From the NCBI GenBank assembly GCA_022925895.1, contig JAKSYS010000030.1, forward strand, positions 124,001 to 188,000: a DNA stretch of 64,000 nt. The letters run 5' to 3'. Of the stretch, positions 12,179-22,817 are shown one piece after another. A program made the translations under genes and the position numbers. The notes below the pieces were generated by a model. The model was not told the DNA's origin and made no database searches. It saw nothing but the letters and a program-made list of their open reading frames with translations. The stretch comes from Fragilaria crotonensis. Taxonomy: Eukaryota; Bacillariophyta; Fragilariophyceae; Fragilariales; Fragilariaceae. Every line of letters begins with the position of its first letter. Positions within the stretch are counted from its first letter, which is position 1.

Positions 12179-15100
12179 TTATGAGTAGTTGTTAAATTTG
12201 CGCGACAGATCCTGTAGTTTCAACAGTGCCGATTCGATACTTGGGGAAGTCTCTGTGGCGCGGCACAAGGTTGTTGTCAACTGCTGAAGACCAAACCCAA
12301 TTGACTTCTCATTCTCCGGATAGCCCAGCAAGACAAGAGCCATGGCATCAACGAGGTTGCCCCCAATAATCTTTTCGGCCAGCATAACCGTAGAAATCTC
12401 GTGATCATTGCGCCCAACTAGTGCCAAGTCAGATGGCAAGGGTGTATCACACCGGAGTTGAGTCGACAAGTCTGCGTCCTGATCTTCGATTTTGAATGCC
12501 ATAGAGGTGAAATCGACACAGTTCTGCAAATGCTTCCAGTCTAGAAGTTCAAGATAAAGCTCTTCTAAACCCCAGTCCTTCACCTTAGCTTTCGACTCCT
12601 GATGTTGGGATACACGGCAGTGACCACAACATAAAAAATCTCCTCGGCCCATTCGGACAAAAAGGATCGCTCTGTTTGGGCTTGCATCGGCTATGCCACT
12701 GTCAACCAGCTTCTTTGCAATCCTCGAAGTGCCTTGATTCCACTCGTTTTCCCTGAGGAACCAGGTCATGGATTTTCCGTCGTCCAACCAAAAATTGGGA
12801 TATCCGCGAGGGGAAGGGTCGCCGGGCCTTACTGGCATGTTCACAAAAAGGGCGACACCATCCGTAAACTCAACGTATCCAGCACGCTGAGGATACTCAA
12901 GCCTCGACCCCACCGGCATATCAAGGTTGCCGAACAACAATGCCTGCAAACAGCTTTCTTTGGACCTGCCAACGCGTTTGCCAATGAGATTCGTTAAGAT
13001 GTTCTCGCGTTGATTGCGACCCAGACTCACGACAAGCGATGGTATGCGACGGATACCACTGACGTCCGTGTAGCCTTCGCCATCCTTAGACGGAAGAGAG
13101 GGCATGGTAGGCATTTCGTGACCTTCTACCCAACTTTGAGTCACGATGTATTGATCTGAAACAACTTTTTTCGCCTTCAGCTTTTGAACTGCAGCAGGGT
13201 CCTGGTCCTCGAGGAAAATGAATCGAATCGACGATACAGAACGCATGAAGGACGCATCATCCTTCCATCGTCCTAGCTTGAGGCCATCGCCAAGCCAATC
13301 CGCGTCAGCAAGCTTCAACGATCTCTCAAACAAAGCTGGCGCGACGGCGGCATCTAGAGAAGCGTACTCCAGCTGCGCATGCGTCAAAGGTCGCAGTGAC
13401 CAATCCGAGATTTGTTGTTCCTTGTCAAGGGGCTTGTCCAGCAAGTACTGAGTTAACCGAGACAGTGATGTTATCACGTGGCGTGCATTGCGGATCTTTG
13501 CAAGTTGCATCGTCTTTTGGGCAATGGCTGAGACTTCAACCACAGCGTGAACGACGCGGAATGCATCTACATGAGGATAGCTACCAGCCAATCGTCGCAA
13601 GTCCGAGAGAAGTTGGAATCCAAGTTTGAGAAATTGTGTCGAGCCAAACAATTGAGATAGGACCCGCGAAGTCGCAGATTCGATCTCGTTCATCGCAACA
13701 GACGTGTGTAGACACGGGCGAAGGAGATTTTGGAGATCGAGGAGATACACACTCTGCAGCTTTTGGATGCTGATTTGTAGCAACAAGACTGGTTGTGACT
13801 CAGACGGTGATTTCAGCATGAAAGACGGCTTCCACTCGCAATCGATACCCACTATCGACACCGAACTAGCTTCCCCACTGAGGTCACCTGACGATACAGA
13901 CTCCAAGGCTTCAGCAAACATCGCAACACCTGTGAGATTATCCACCACGTGAACTCTCGGATCGGAGAATATGTCAGATAACTTGAGGAACACGGCGTTA
14001 TTCGATAAGGAAGGTGTTTCTTGCACTTGCCCCGTTGACAACAGCAAACGGGGCTTCCTTGGCTAGCCATGGAAGGTGGCACTGCGACGTTCAGGAACCT
14101 TGGCACTCTCCCTAAAGGAACAACATCTTCTTCCAGAATTTGGTAGTCCCAAACGACGATATCCAGAGACCGCTTGTCCACCCAATGACCCAACGACTCT
14201 CGATTCCCAACATTTGTTTTCCCTTCCACCAGCACCAATTGTCCAGGCCTGATGCTCCGGAGCAGCTCCGGTCCGTCGACTTCACCTCTGTTCTTACAAA
14301 ACGTCTTTCCAGCAATCAATTGAACCGCCATCTCCTCTCCATCTGTACCTGATTTCCATGGTAGATCGTAGGAATCTAATTTGGAACCAGTTCCGGTGTA
14401 ATTGGGAGGAGCGAAATCGCAAAATACGAGACGCCGGGCCATACGCCGAACACCACTTATGCGACCCACAACGGTGACCGGCTGTGGTTCGAGAGGATTC
14501 GGCTCGTCAGGATTCTGAATGACATGTTTGACAATGTCAGCGTCGGGAGGTGCAATGGGGAAGAATGGCTTGGTTAAAGGGATACCTGATGCATCCATTT
14601 TGCCTTGTACTGTTATCGGTGATGGCACCGGTGTACTGCTGCCACTACAAATGTCAGCAACTTCCGTACCCTCCATCATCAAGAGCGTCTCCACGGCTAT
14701 CTTACAACTCACGTTTGGGTGACCACCTCCTCCCAGCAGCATCACTCCTTGTCGTTGAACGAGCTGTACATCCACAAGCGTTCGAAAACTTCGCGGAATG
14801 TGTCCGAGGGGTGGGACCGATTTTGGAGGGAATCCACAGAGTTGCTCGACCGACTCTGGAGGCACTAGATAGGTTGATATGCGTTCATCGTCGTCGCCTT
14901 GTTCCAGATATGCCTCTAGTTTCTTGGTATCGACACGATCAGAAGATGGGGCGATGATCAGAATGGGATCTGGGTGGCTAGTGACTTGGAAGACCAAGGA
15001 GTTGATAGGTATGGAAGGTGTATCTTCTTCCAAGTCGTCGTTGTAGATCAGCTTGATCTTGTCTGTACCTTCAAAATCCGCTAACGATTGTATTGTAGAT

Positions 15101-15339
15101 TGTAAGCGCTCAAACGCAGTCCTCCTTGCAGATTGAAGAATGGGGTCTTCATGTGAAAAAATGAGACCCGCCGACTGGATGGACACAGCGACCGAGGACG
15201 CAGAGTTTGGTTTTGTCATTCGTCGCCTGTGATCGGCAAGTCCGTGTCTCGCACCCAACAACAGGTGTGGAGAAAACGATGACGAAAGCTTAGCGACTAT
15301 GCAGATAAGACAGAAGTGCAGGAACAACGACGGATGCAT
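12179..15339 (-). CDS. YbaK/EbsC-like deacylase + OB-fold + DEDDy 3'-5' exonuclease fusion (one frame break)
   Basis: Reading from 15,339, a signal peptide ending SSSFSPH (ASAFAP-like) suggests plastid targeting. Residues ~75-245 match the YbaK/aminoacyl-tRNA deacylase fold: 'FPPKSVPPLGH', then a 'LGGGGHPNVSCKIAVETLL' word. Residues ~290-425 look like an OB-fold ('VTVVGRISGVRRMARRLVF'). After a frame change at about 14,050 comes a DEDDy exonuclease: IVGIDCEWKP (D-x-E), then LSDLRRL, then YASLDAAVA (Y-x3-D). The last ~300 residues hold an unrecognised domain with 'FLCCGHCRV'. The two frames overlap for 196 bp and join cleanly if CCCC near 14,052 should be CCCCC, giving about 1,053 residues; the alternative downstream start would be a TTG just after a TAG. 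A pair of overlapping genes is less likely. The role may be removal of mischarged or damaged tRNA, but that is inference. Confidence 0.7.
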
Positions 15340-17019
15340 TGTTCGGCCCATCAGGTCGGAGTTGAGCCACCATGGCCTTATATGTCAGACTTCTATGTAC
15401 GCGGAACAGCCAACGAACTACTCTTGCACTAAGTCGTTGAAGGCGACCAGCTCACAGATAATTCATTTCGGCCGCAACGAAGAATCCACTGTATACTGTA
15501 TCATATAAATAGAGGGTAGAGGCCGACAAAACCCCTTACTGAACCGGTAGGAGTACTTGTCTACTGTCTACTCTACTTGGAGTACTACTACAACCGGTAC
15601 AGTACATAATAGAAAAGGATGTAAGATCCGGACACAGGACACACCGAAGGTGCACTGTTTGAGTCTACCGTACTTATTGTAGTACCAGGTACTACAGTAC
15701 CAGATACTGACTCACTGTCACAAGCACAGTACGGATAGCGCATCCGATCGCAACTGTGAATGAACTGAGGTCGTCCTTTCCTTCAACCGGCACTCAACTC
15801 ATTTTTACCGAATTTGTTCATCACACTTCGATAAATGTGAGAACGACCGTCGGAGGCGAAAAGACCTTTGGAGGCAAAAAGACCTTCGGGCTTCGGGCAT
15901 CCGTAGACACTGACATTTATGAGATCCCTTCACACATCAAAAGAGAGGCCCAATCATGACATTGGACCTTGTTTCATTGGAAGGGAGGCCCAATCATAAC
16001 ATTGGATCTTGTTTCATGGGACGGTGATGACCACACTGTCGCTCTTTATTCACACATCTGCGAATGCCGATAATGAATCTACAGCATCGACACACATTTG
16101 CATATCAAGGCTACAAGAGCCCTACATGCTCCATTCCCTTTTTTCGACGTTTAAACCTTAACTAAGTTCGTAACATTACATACAATTTGAAGGTTTTCTC
16201 CCGTCTAGCGCTATCTGCCATTCAACAATTGTGAGGTCGACAGCTTCGTCCCGACCGAAGATGCTATCGCCGCACCTTCCCTCGCTTACCTATTTGCCCT
16301 GCCGCATCAGACAAAACAGACGTCCAAATGTGACGTCTCTACTGCACCTGTGGAGATTGATGTAACCCACAACCTGGTATCCAACTCGCAGAGTATGACT
16401 TATAAAAAACAACGGAGGATGGAGGAGACGATACAGCAAGTGTGAGAGTAGATTTTCTTGCTGTCGATCAACAAGAAACATAATTTTACTCCACGAGTAA
16501 TCCGATTTCTATCTCATGTATCGTTGCACTCAAGTAGACTACTATTGATAACAGAAAGGACATTCGGTTAGATCAAAAGTGTTATATAAGCTACTCAAGT
16601 TTAAGTTCTCAATAAGCCCTGGCATAACCAAAGGAAGAGGAATAACTTGAATCTTTGACGGCAACCTTTTTGTGTTGCACACTAAGGTCCGACTAGAGTA
16701 TCTTTGGTGTCGCCAAGGTGCCAAAGTGCCAAAGCGAATCTACAAACACCTACGCCGATTTTCCGCCAGTGGGCCTGTATGTATAATCTTTGAGACAACG
16801 CGAAGAACCAATGTGCAAGGTGCTACGACCTCGTCTCAGGCTGCATCTGCCTTCGCCCCAGATACCAGATTCAGAACAAATCAGTGGCTAACACTGTCGC
16901 CGTGGCATTATCGTCCAACTGCAGCGAGAAAATGATGCAGTACCATTCCGGCCACAACAGCTGCCAAAGCAATTCATAGAAAAGACACTTCTTACGAGTA
17001 ACCTATGGCTAATCCGTAC
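15340..17019. other. Intergenic with a 40 bp tandem duplication
   Basis: No gene recognised. At 15,945-16,024 a unit starting GAGGCCCAATCAT and containing an ACATTGGA word is present twice with a 40 bp period and a few differences. At 15,855-15,895 there is a shorter GAGGCRAAAAGACCTT duplication. The 15,480-15,720 stretch is rich in GTAC and CAGTAC words. Confidence 0.6.
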
Positions 17020-18215
17020 CTAAGCTTGCTGTTCTTTTGCTAGCTGCGCCAATTTCTCTTCCTGGTCCTTAGCGATCATAGCATCGATAATTGGACCTAT
17101 ATCCGCATTCAGGAATTGCGAGAGAGGGAAATTTTGCCCTAATCGGTGATCGGAGCAGCGTGAGTCCTTCCAGTTGTATGTTCGAATCTTCTCCGAACGC
17201 CCCCCAGTACCAACTTGTGCTCCACGACGCTCGCGTTCTTCCGCCTCTCGCTTCTCGACTTCGATAGAATACAGCTTGGACATGAGCATCTTCATGGCCA
17301 ATTCCTTGTTCTTCAATTGCGATCGCTCCTGCGTACATTTGATTCTGATTCCAGTTGGCTTGTGCAACAAATCAATAGCAGTTTCGACCTTGTTGACATT
17401 TTGTCCACCAGCGCCACCGGAGCGCATCGTCGACATGTCAATATCTTTGGGGTCAATCTTCACGTCGACTTCGTCACACTCAGGCATGACAGCCACTGTA
17501 GCTGTGGAGGTGTGTACACGGCCCTGAGATTCAGTTGCTGGTACTCGCTGCACTCTGTGGACCCCTGCCTCCCACTTCATTTCGAGTAAACCGACTCGCC
17601 CTTGATATCAAGGGTGACGGACTTGTAACCGCCGTCATCACCCGGTGAGGATTCAATTTCTACCGCCTTCCATCCTTGTGCCTGAATAAACTTTCGATAC
17701 ACGTCCAGTAAGTCACCAGCGAAGATGTTGGCCTCCGACCCGCCCGTCCCAGCTCTAATTTCAAGGAGGATGTTGCGATCGTCGTTTGGATCCTTCGGCA
17801 GGAGCAATAGTGTGACCTTCTTTTCCAGTTCATTCATGCGTGCATCGAGATCCTTCATTTCGGCGCGAGCCATTTCCTTCATATCGGGATCGTCTCCGGC
17901 CTCCTGGAACAAGTCTGTCGCGCCTCGTAGTTCCTCCTTGAGGCCAACGTATTCTTCGTAAGCAGCAACAACCTCTTCACTCTGAGCTCGATCAGACATA
18001 ATTTTTCGAAGCAAGGCAGCATCTTCGAGGACATCTGGGTCGCCCAATCGTTCCGTTAACGACAAGTAGGATCGACGAATGTTCTCGAGACGGGCCTCGG
18101 TCGACTCATCCATTAAACGCAAAACAACGGAGGCCGATCGGCTTGTGGGTGCGACAATAAAACCCTCAGACGCGGACGTTAGTAGGAGTGTTAGCAAGGC
18201 ATGATAATATCTCAT
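17020..18215 (-). CDS. prfA: Peptide chain release factor 1, plastid-targeted (frame break at 17,577)
   Basis: A class I release factor that ends translation at UAA and UAG. The start at 18,215 gives a signal peptide followed by [12 protein letters not shown], an ASAFAP-like plastid motif; the ORF reaches back to 18,332, but that start would bury the signal. The N-terminal helical domain is followed by the conserved '[21 protein letters not shown]' region. The second part has [13 protein letters not shown], with the RF1-type Pro-Ala-Thr stop-reading tripeptide, and [13 protein letters not shown] with the catalytic GGQ. The two parts overlap by 4 bases: the first ends Tyr-Ser-Lys-stop (TCG AAA TGA), the second begins at the ATG inside AAATGA. 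One extra A (AAAA) restores Tyr-Ser-Lys-Met-Lys-Trp-Glu, as in other RF1 proteins, giving ~398 residues. A sequence error is likeliest; programmed frameshifting is not excluded. Confidence 0.85.
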
Positions 18216-18788
18216 GGTTGTATGCTTGATCTCTTGACGGGCTGTTCTGATGTCGAACAGAACGACGGAAGTAGGTTGTTTACTTGTGAGACTAATGGCA
18301 TGACAAAGAATTTCAGAGAGAAAAGATGACAATCACGGATCTCGTACGTACTGTCGTAAGCCAATGGTCGGCGGAGGTCGGAGGGACATATCGACAGCAA
18401 TCTCATACGATGCCCAAAGCAACGGAGTTTCGTCGTTGGTCTACGGTCTACTGTACCGGCAGTACCCGTAGTACTGTTTTAGTCCAGTACTGAAATGCTC
18501 GAGTACGGAAGCGATTAGAATGCAAGGAAATGACGTCAACATTTTTGTCGCAGAATTTGATTTTTTGGAATCTTGATTTTCTCACTTCGCCGGGAGCAAT
18601 TTTTCAAGAAGTTGTATTCAAAGCTTCATTGTAGATAAAGATCATAAATGTGCCCGACATTTGTTTGAACAGAAATAAAAAATCTTCCTGCATTGTTGTG
18701 ATGATATCATTGCAATGCCCACAATTTCCGTCCCTATACACCATAATTTTACCATTTCATGGTCAATACCATGGTTCGTTTGTTTTTG

Positions 18789-19165
18789 TTGCTTCAATCC
18801 CTGTTGCTTTACAATAATCTGTGATGCTGACACAACACGACTCTCTCCATTCATTGTCCTGCCATTGTGATCCAGAAGAATGGGTAGATTCAAAGAAGAA
18901 CGTGAACTGTAAGTGAAATGTACTGCTACGCAACATGGTTTTGTTGCTTTAATCCCTGTTGCTTTACTGTAATCTGTGATGCTGACACGACACTCTTTCC
19001 ATTAGTTGTCCTGCCTTTCTTAGGATCCAGAAGAATGCGTAGCTTCAAAAGAAGAACTTGAACTGGCTGTAAGTGAATCTGTGATGCTGACAACACAACA
19101 CGAAAGAATGTGTAGCTTCAAAAGAAGAATATGAACTGTAAGTGAAATGTACTGCTACACAACAT
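18789..19165. repeat. Direct repeats of ~157 bp, last copy truncated
   Basis: A unit starting GTTGCTTYAATCCCTGTTGC and running through AATCTGTGATGCTGACAC, then AGAAGAATG, to GTACTGCTACRCAACATGG is present at about 18,789 and again at about 18,946. A shorter third piece follows from about 19,077, starting at the AATCTGTGATGCTGAC word. Copies differ at scattered positions. They lie inside the 2.5 kb inverted-repeat element. Confidence 0.7.
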
Positions 19166-19661
19166 GGACCTCATTTACTATTGCTAATATTATTGTTGAG
19201 GATGCTATAGAAGTACCATAACTCTGGTGTTCTGACGGCAAATAACACAATTCCATCATAGCGGTTGCTTTGAAAGGAGTATGTAGTTGCTGTAGAAAAG
19301 GTGGGACAATCAGGACTTCCAAAGTGTGAGGCAATGCTGCAATGGTGCAGGCCACAGGTTGAGCAACGTACAGCCAGAAGCTACGTAGGGAGTGGCAAAG
19401 TTTGTCACAAAGTGCAAGATGAAGCCATCTCTTTGTCCATGTCACATCGAAATCAGCCAGAGGAGTCGTGAGGTAGCTTTTAAGAATAAGTAAGGGAGAG
19501 GAATTGCTGCTGTGGGGAGTAAAGAAGCCAAAAGATGCAATGATTCAGTTCAGCATGGACAATGCTTTCTAAATTAAAATCATTGTTGCATTCACGTAGA
19601 CAAACAGCATTGCTTTCAATGCTAATGTTGCCAACTTCGTAAATGGCGGCATTTCCGAATA

Positions 19662-19892
19662 ATTTTCTACCAGTAATGTCGCCGCTTGTACGATGTCGAC
19701 ATTAGTGGATTTTCTACCAGTAATGTCGCGCTTGTACGATGTCGACATTAGTGGATTTTCTACCAGTAACGTCGCCGCTTGTACACCATGTCAACATTAG
19801 TGGATTTTTCTACCAGTAATGTTGCCGCTTACTGACGATGTCGACATTAGTGGTTTTCTACCAGTAATGTCGCCAATTGTTTGGAGACTTTA
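19662..19892. repeat. Left foldback arm: tandem ~50 bp hairpin units
   Basis: About four to five tandem units of the type TTTTCTACCAGTAATGTCGC followed by CGCTTGTACGATGTCGACAT and TAGTGGA. The arm ends inward with AATTGTTTGGAGACTTTA. The same units appear in reverse complement in the right arm at 20,250-20,795, so the two arms could pair. Confidence 0.8.
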
Positions 19893-20139
19893 GGGAATAA
19901 TACGCTGACTGCGCCAAAATGGCGGCATTTGCAAAAATGTATGCAACCAGTAACAATGGCAACACCATAGATAGCAGCCTTGTGCTTGCTTCTTCACAAC
20001 TGTACTCCATCTCATGGTGGTTTCCCTGTTGATCTCGGATCTGCTGCTACCATGAACATGTCACAGCTAGCGGTGTCCTTTTTCACAACTGTACTACGCA
20101 CCACAACAGTTTCCTAATTGTGCTTGTCACAAGAGATAG

Positions 20140-20245
20140 GTTTTTAGCATTTTTTGGGGATTGAACCCCAAACCTTGCTTCAAAAAACAAGATCTGAGCC
20201 TACTAACCTACTCATTTCTGCTAGTTTTTGAAGATGAAACTAAAA
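20140..20245 (-). other. tRNA-like / SINE-like segment in the foldback loop
   Basis: On the minus strand this reads GGTTAGTAGGCTCAGATCTT, then TTGAAGCAAGG, then TTTGGGGTTCAATCCCC. The last part matches a tRNA T-arm and RNA polymerase III B box (GGTTCAATCCC inside a paired GGGG/CCCC stem). The D-arm side is poor and no clean acceptor stem forms, so it is not a functional tRNA; a tRNA-derived SINE head or old tRNA pseudogene fits better. Confidence 0.35.
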
Positions 20246-20249
20246 AGTA

Positions 20250-20795
20250 TAAAGTCTCCAAATAATTGGCGACATTACTGGTAGAAAAAATCCACTAATG
20301 TCGACATCGTGTACAAGCGGCGACATTACTGGTAGAAAAAAATCCACTAATGTCGACATCGTGTACAAGCGGCGACATTACTGGTAGAAAAAAATCCACT
20401 AATGTTGCCGTGTGGTACAAGCGTCGACATTACTGGTAGAAAAAAATCAACCAATGTCGCCGCGTGGTACAAGCGTCGACATTACTGGTAGAAAAAAATC
20501 ACACTAATGTCGATGTCGCCGTGCTGTACAAGCGTCGACATTACTGGTAGAAAAAAATCACACTAATGTCGCCTTGTTGTACCAGCGTCGACATTAGTGG
20601 TAGAAAAAAATCCACTAATGTCGCCGTGCTGTACAGCAAGCGTCGACATTACTGGTAGAAAAAAATCCACCAATGTCGCCGTGCTGTACAGCAAGCGTCG
20701 ACATTACTGGTAGAAAAAAATCCACCAATGTCGCCGCGTTGTACAAGCGTCGACATTACTGGTAGAAAAAAAAACACTAATGTCGCTGCGTTGTA
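20250..20795. repeat. Right foldback arm: ~10-11 tandem hairpin units, inverted relative to left arm
   Basis: Ten to eleven units of roughly 46-55 bp, each containing CGACATTACTGGTAG, a run of A, then TCCACTAATGTCG and a CGTGCTGTACAAG-like spacer. The arm begins with AAAGTCTCCAAATAATTGG, the inverse of the left arm's inner end. Units drift in the spacer (GTCGACATCG, GTTGCCGTGTGG, GTCGCCGCGTTG). The unit near 20,587 has a perfect 12 bp stem. Confidence 0.85.
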
Positions 20796-21347
20796 CGAGT
20801 TACCAATTCAAATCATTCGGTTATCATACAACGCAACGGAGTGTCGTATCAAGTATGCTGTTGCACGCATAACAAATTTCAAAAATTAACTGGCTGGCGT
20901 GAACAAAGGGTGGGCAGGCGTACTGGAAAACCCATGAAAGAAATGAGAAACAAAGATTCCATGTTTTCTTCGGCCTATGCGTGTCACAGGTGCTCTACAT
21001 GATGGTCCCACGCAGCTTCATTACTGTGACGAAAATGTTGACGTCATTTCCTTGCATTCTAATCGGATCCGTAAACTGTGAAGTTGTGTTTGCCAACTGT
21101 AGATGTACAGAAAAGTAAAAAAATCTATTCTACTATGCATAGCTACCGGTAGTAGGCTAACATAATAATCTTTGGGAGCTGCGATCATGCTATCATGATC
21201 TATCGTACGAGTACTCCGAATACTGATTGTACTATCACTATCACACAATTGGGCTATCTTGCAATGTCTCTGCATATCATGCAGTAGATGTAGTTCATAG
21301 GTACAAGTCAGGATCAACCAGTTCCCATTACTGTTGTACTCAGAGTA

Positions 21348-21986
21348 CTTTAAAGCAGGGATGCACACAATAATATTGTCAATATATTGCAATACACGTT
21401 TCTTGCAATACAATATATTGCAATACTCGTTTATGCCAATACAATATATTGGTATTGTGATTCGAACCAATACAATATATTGTATTGTCAGGACAAACCA
21501 ATACAATATATTGTATTGTCACAACGAACCAATACAATATATTGTATTGTCAGGACGAAGCAATACAATATATTGTTAACAATATATTGCAATACAATAT
21601 ATATTGTGCACATCCCTTGTGATCCTGAGATACAGTTGTATTAGTACAGTGCTGTACTTCGGAGTACACCAGTAACACCAAACAGCCACTGCTTTTGCAC
21701 GTATCCGTCAGTATTATGCTACTTACAATATATTGTACAATATATTGTACAATATATTGTACAATATATTGCAATACTTGTTAACGACAATACAATATAT
21801 TGGTATTGTAAGATGAACCAATACAATATATTGTATTGTCAGGTCGGACCAATACAATATATTGTATTATCAGATTGAACCAATACAATATATTGTATTG
21901 CCAGATCGAACCAATACAATATATTGTTAACAATATATTGCAATATATTATAATACAATATATTGTTGCGCATCCCTGCTTCAAAG
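21348..21986. mobile_element. hAT-like non-autonomous element packed with perfect palindromes
   Basis: The ends are CAGGGATGCACACAATA at 21,356 and the inverse ending GCATCCCTG at 21,978. They are flanked by CTTTAAAG (21,348-21,355) and CTTCAAAG (21,979-21,986), an 8 bp target-site duplication with one difference. CAGRG-type ends and 8 bp duplications are typical of hAT transposons. The inside is two blocks of the palindrome CAATACAATATATTGTATTG repeated at about 36 bp intervals. The block boundary at about 21,600-21,616 has another inverted end (TGTGCACATCCCTTG), suggesting an internal duplication or a second nested end. No transposase is present. Confidence 0.65.
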
Positions 21987-22020
21987 GGCCAGGCATGTAC
22001 AGTACGGAGTACTGAGAAGA

Positions 22021-22118
22021 CTCAGAGCTCAGGGCTCAGGGCTCAGAGTACTCATCACTCATCACTCATCACTCATAACTCATAACTCATAACTCATCAC
22101 TTATCACACATCACTCAT
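22021..22118. repeat. Microsatellite: GGCTCAG and ACTCATC heptamers
   Basis: A short run of GCTCAGG/GCTCAGA is followed by about ten ACTCATC or ACTCATA heptamers, becoming imperfect toward the right (ACTTATC, ACACATC). It is noncoding and just right of the palindrome-rich element. Confidence 0.85.
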
Positions 22119-22574
22119 CAACGAACAATTTTACCGGTACAGTATGGTTTCTTATTGGAACATACTCCGAGAATCATAGAACATACAACAGCATACCCAG
22201 TATATAAAGTTTGAAGTCTACCATCTCGTATTGGAGTACACTTCAGTATCATGCAATGAACAATTTTACATGTTTTACTTTTGACTGGTGCACCTTCTGG
22301 TTTCTGATGGATGTGTCAGGAATCCGGAACCTCCGGGCTCCGGGGAGCCCGATCCCTTGCCCTCATGATTATCATAGAGTGAATTCCGCCGTGTCCAAGC
22401 TCAGAACTGCTACGGTGATTCCGTAGTGTATCAGGTACTGGAGTACTGCAAATGTACGTGCACTGTAGGAAAGATGGATGGGTACAGGGTACACATAGTA
22501 ACTGAGTTCTACTCACCGGCCAAACGACTTCGTTGAAGTCACTTGTGTTTCCGATCCACTTTTGGATGTCTGTA

Positions 22575-22655
22575 CCTGGGAGGTCCGGTAAAATGACGTT
22601 TCTTCTCGTAGCTTCTACATGCAATTAATACCAAGCAGAGGTGCGTGGCCATCTG
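22575..22655 (-). repeat. Dispersed ~80 bp repeat, second copy at 41.2 kb
   Basis: The stretch from GGGAGGTCCGGTAAAATGAC to ACCAAGCAGAGGTGCGTGGCC is the reverse complement, with few differences, of 41,188-41,270. At 41.2 kb both ends read as an inverted GGTCCGG/CCGGACC pair, suggesting a very short inverted-repeat element. Shorter related words occur near 38,938 (AAGGTCCGGCCCATGCACG) and 44,141 (GGTCCGGTAAATGACGG). Confidence 0.6.
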
Positions 22656-22817
22656 CAGAGTGTCACGTAAGTGCGACCATTTTATGCGACTACAGTGTAC
22701 GATACCGCAAGGAGTTCCAGCTTCGCACTCGAGTCACAGACTCCACAGTGTTCATGAAGAAAGAGTTGTAGACAGTTCGCTTCCCAGATCCAACAACCAA
22801 CAACCAACAACGAGACT

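Larger units (their letters stand above)
18505..21072. mobile_element. 2.5 kb element with ~42 bp terminal inverted repeats, no transposase
   Basis: The stretch beginning CGATTAGAATGCAAGG at about 18,512 recurs in reverse complement, ending near 21,066; the match runs about 42 bases with two differences and includes TGACGTCA. Weaker similarity (TACGGA) continues a few bases outward on both sides. Between them are direct repeats (18.79-19.16 kb), foldback-like arms (19.66-20.80 kb) and a tRNA-like segment, but no recognisable transposase, so it would be non-autonomous. I found no convincing target-site duplication. It lies just upstream of the release factor gene. Confidence 0.6.

Noticed and set aside
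21356-21978. CRISPR array
   Set aside because: Repeats are perfect palindromes with near-constant spacers in a eukaryotic genome; no spacer diversity or cas genes.
21356-21978. Centromere core (low-GC)
   Set aside because: AT-rich but short and bounded by transposon ends; the low-GC stretch known from diatom centromeres is longer.
21021-21996. ORFs across the palindrome array
   Set aside because: Low-complexity Tyr/Ile/Cys repeats from the AT-rich palindromes.
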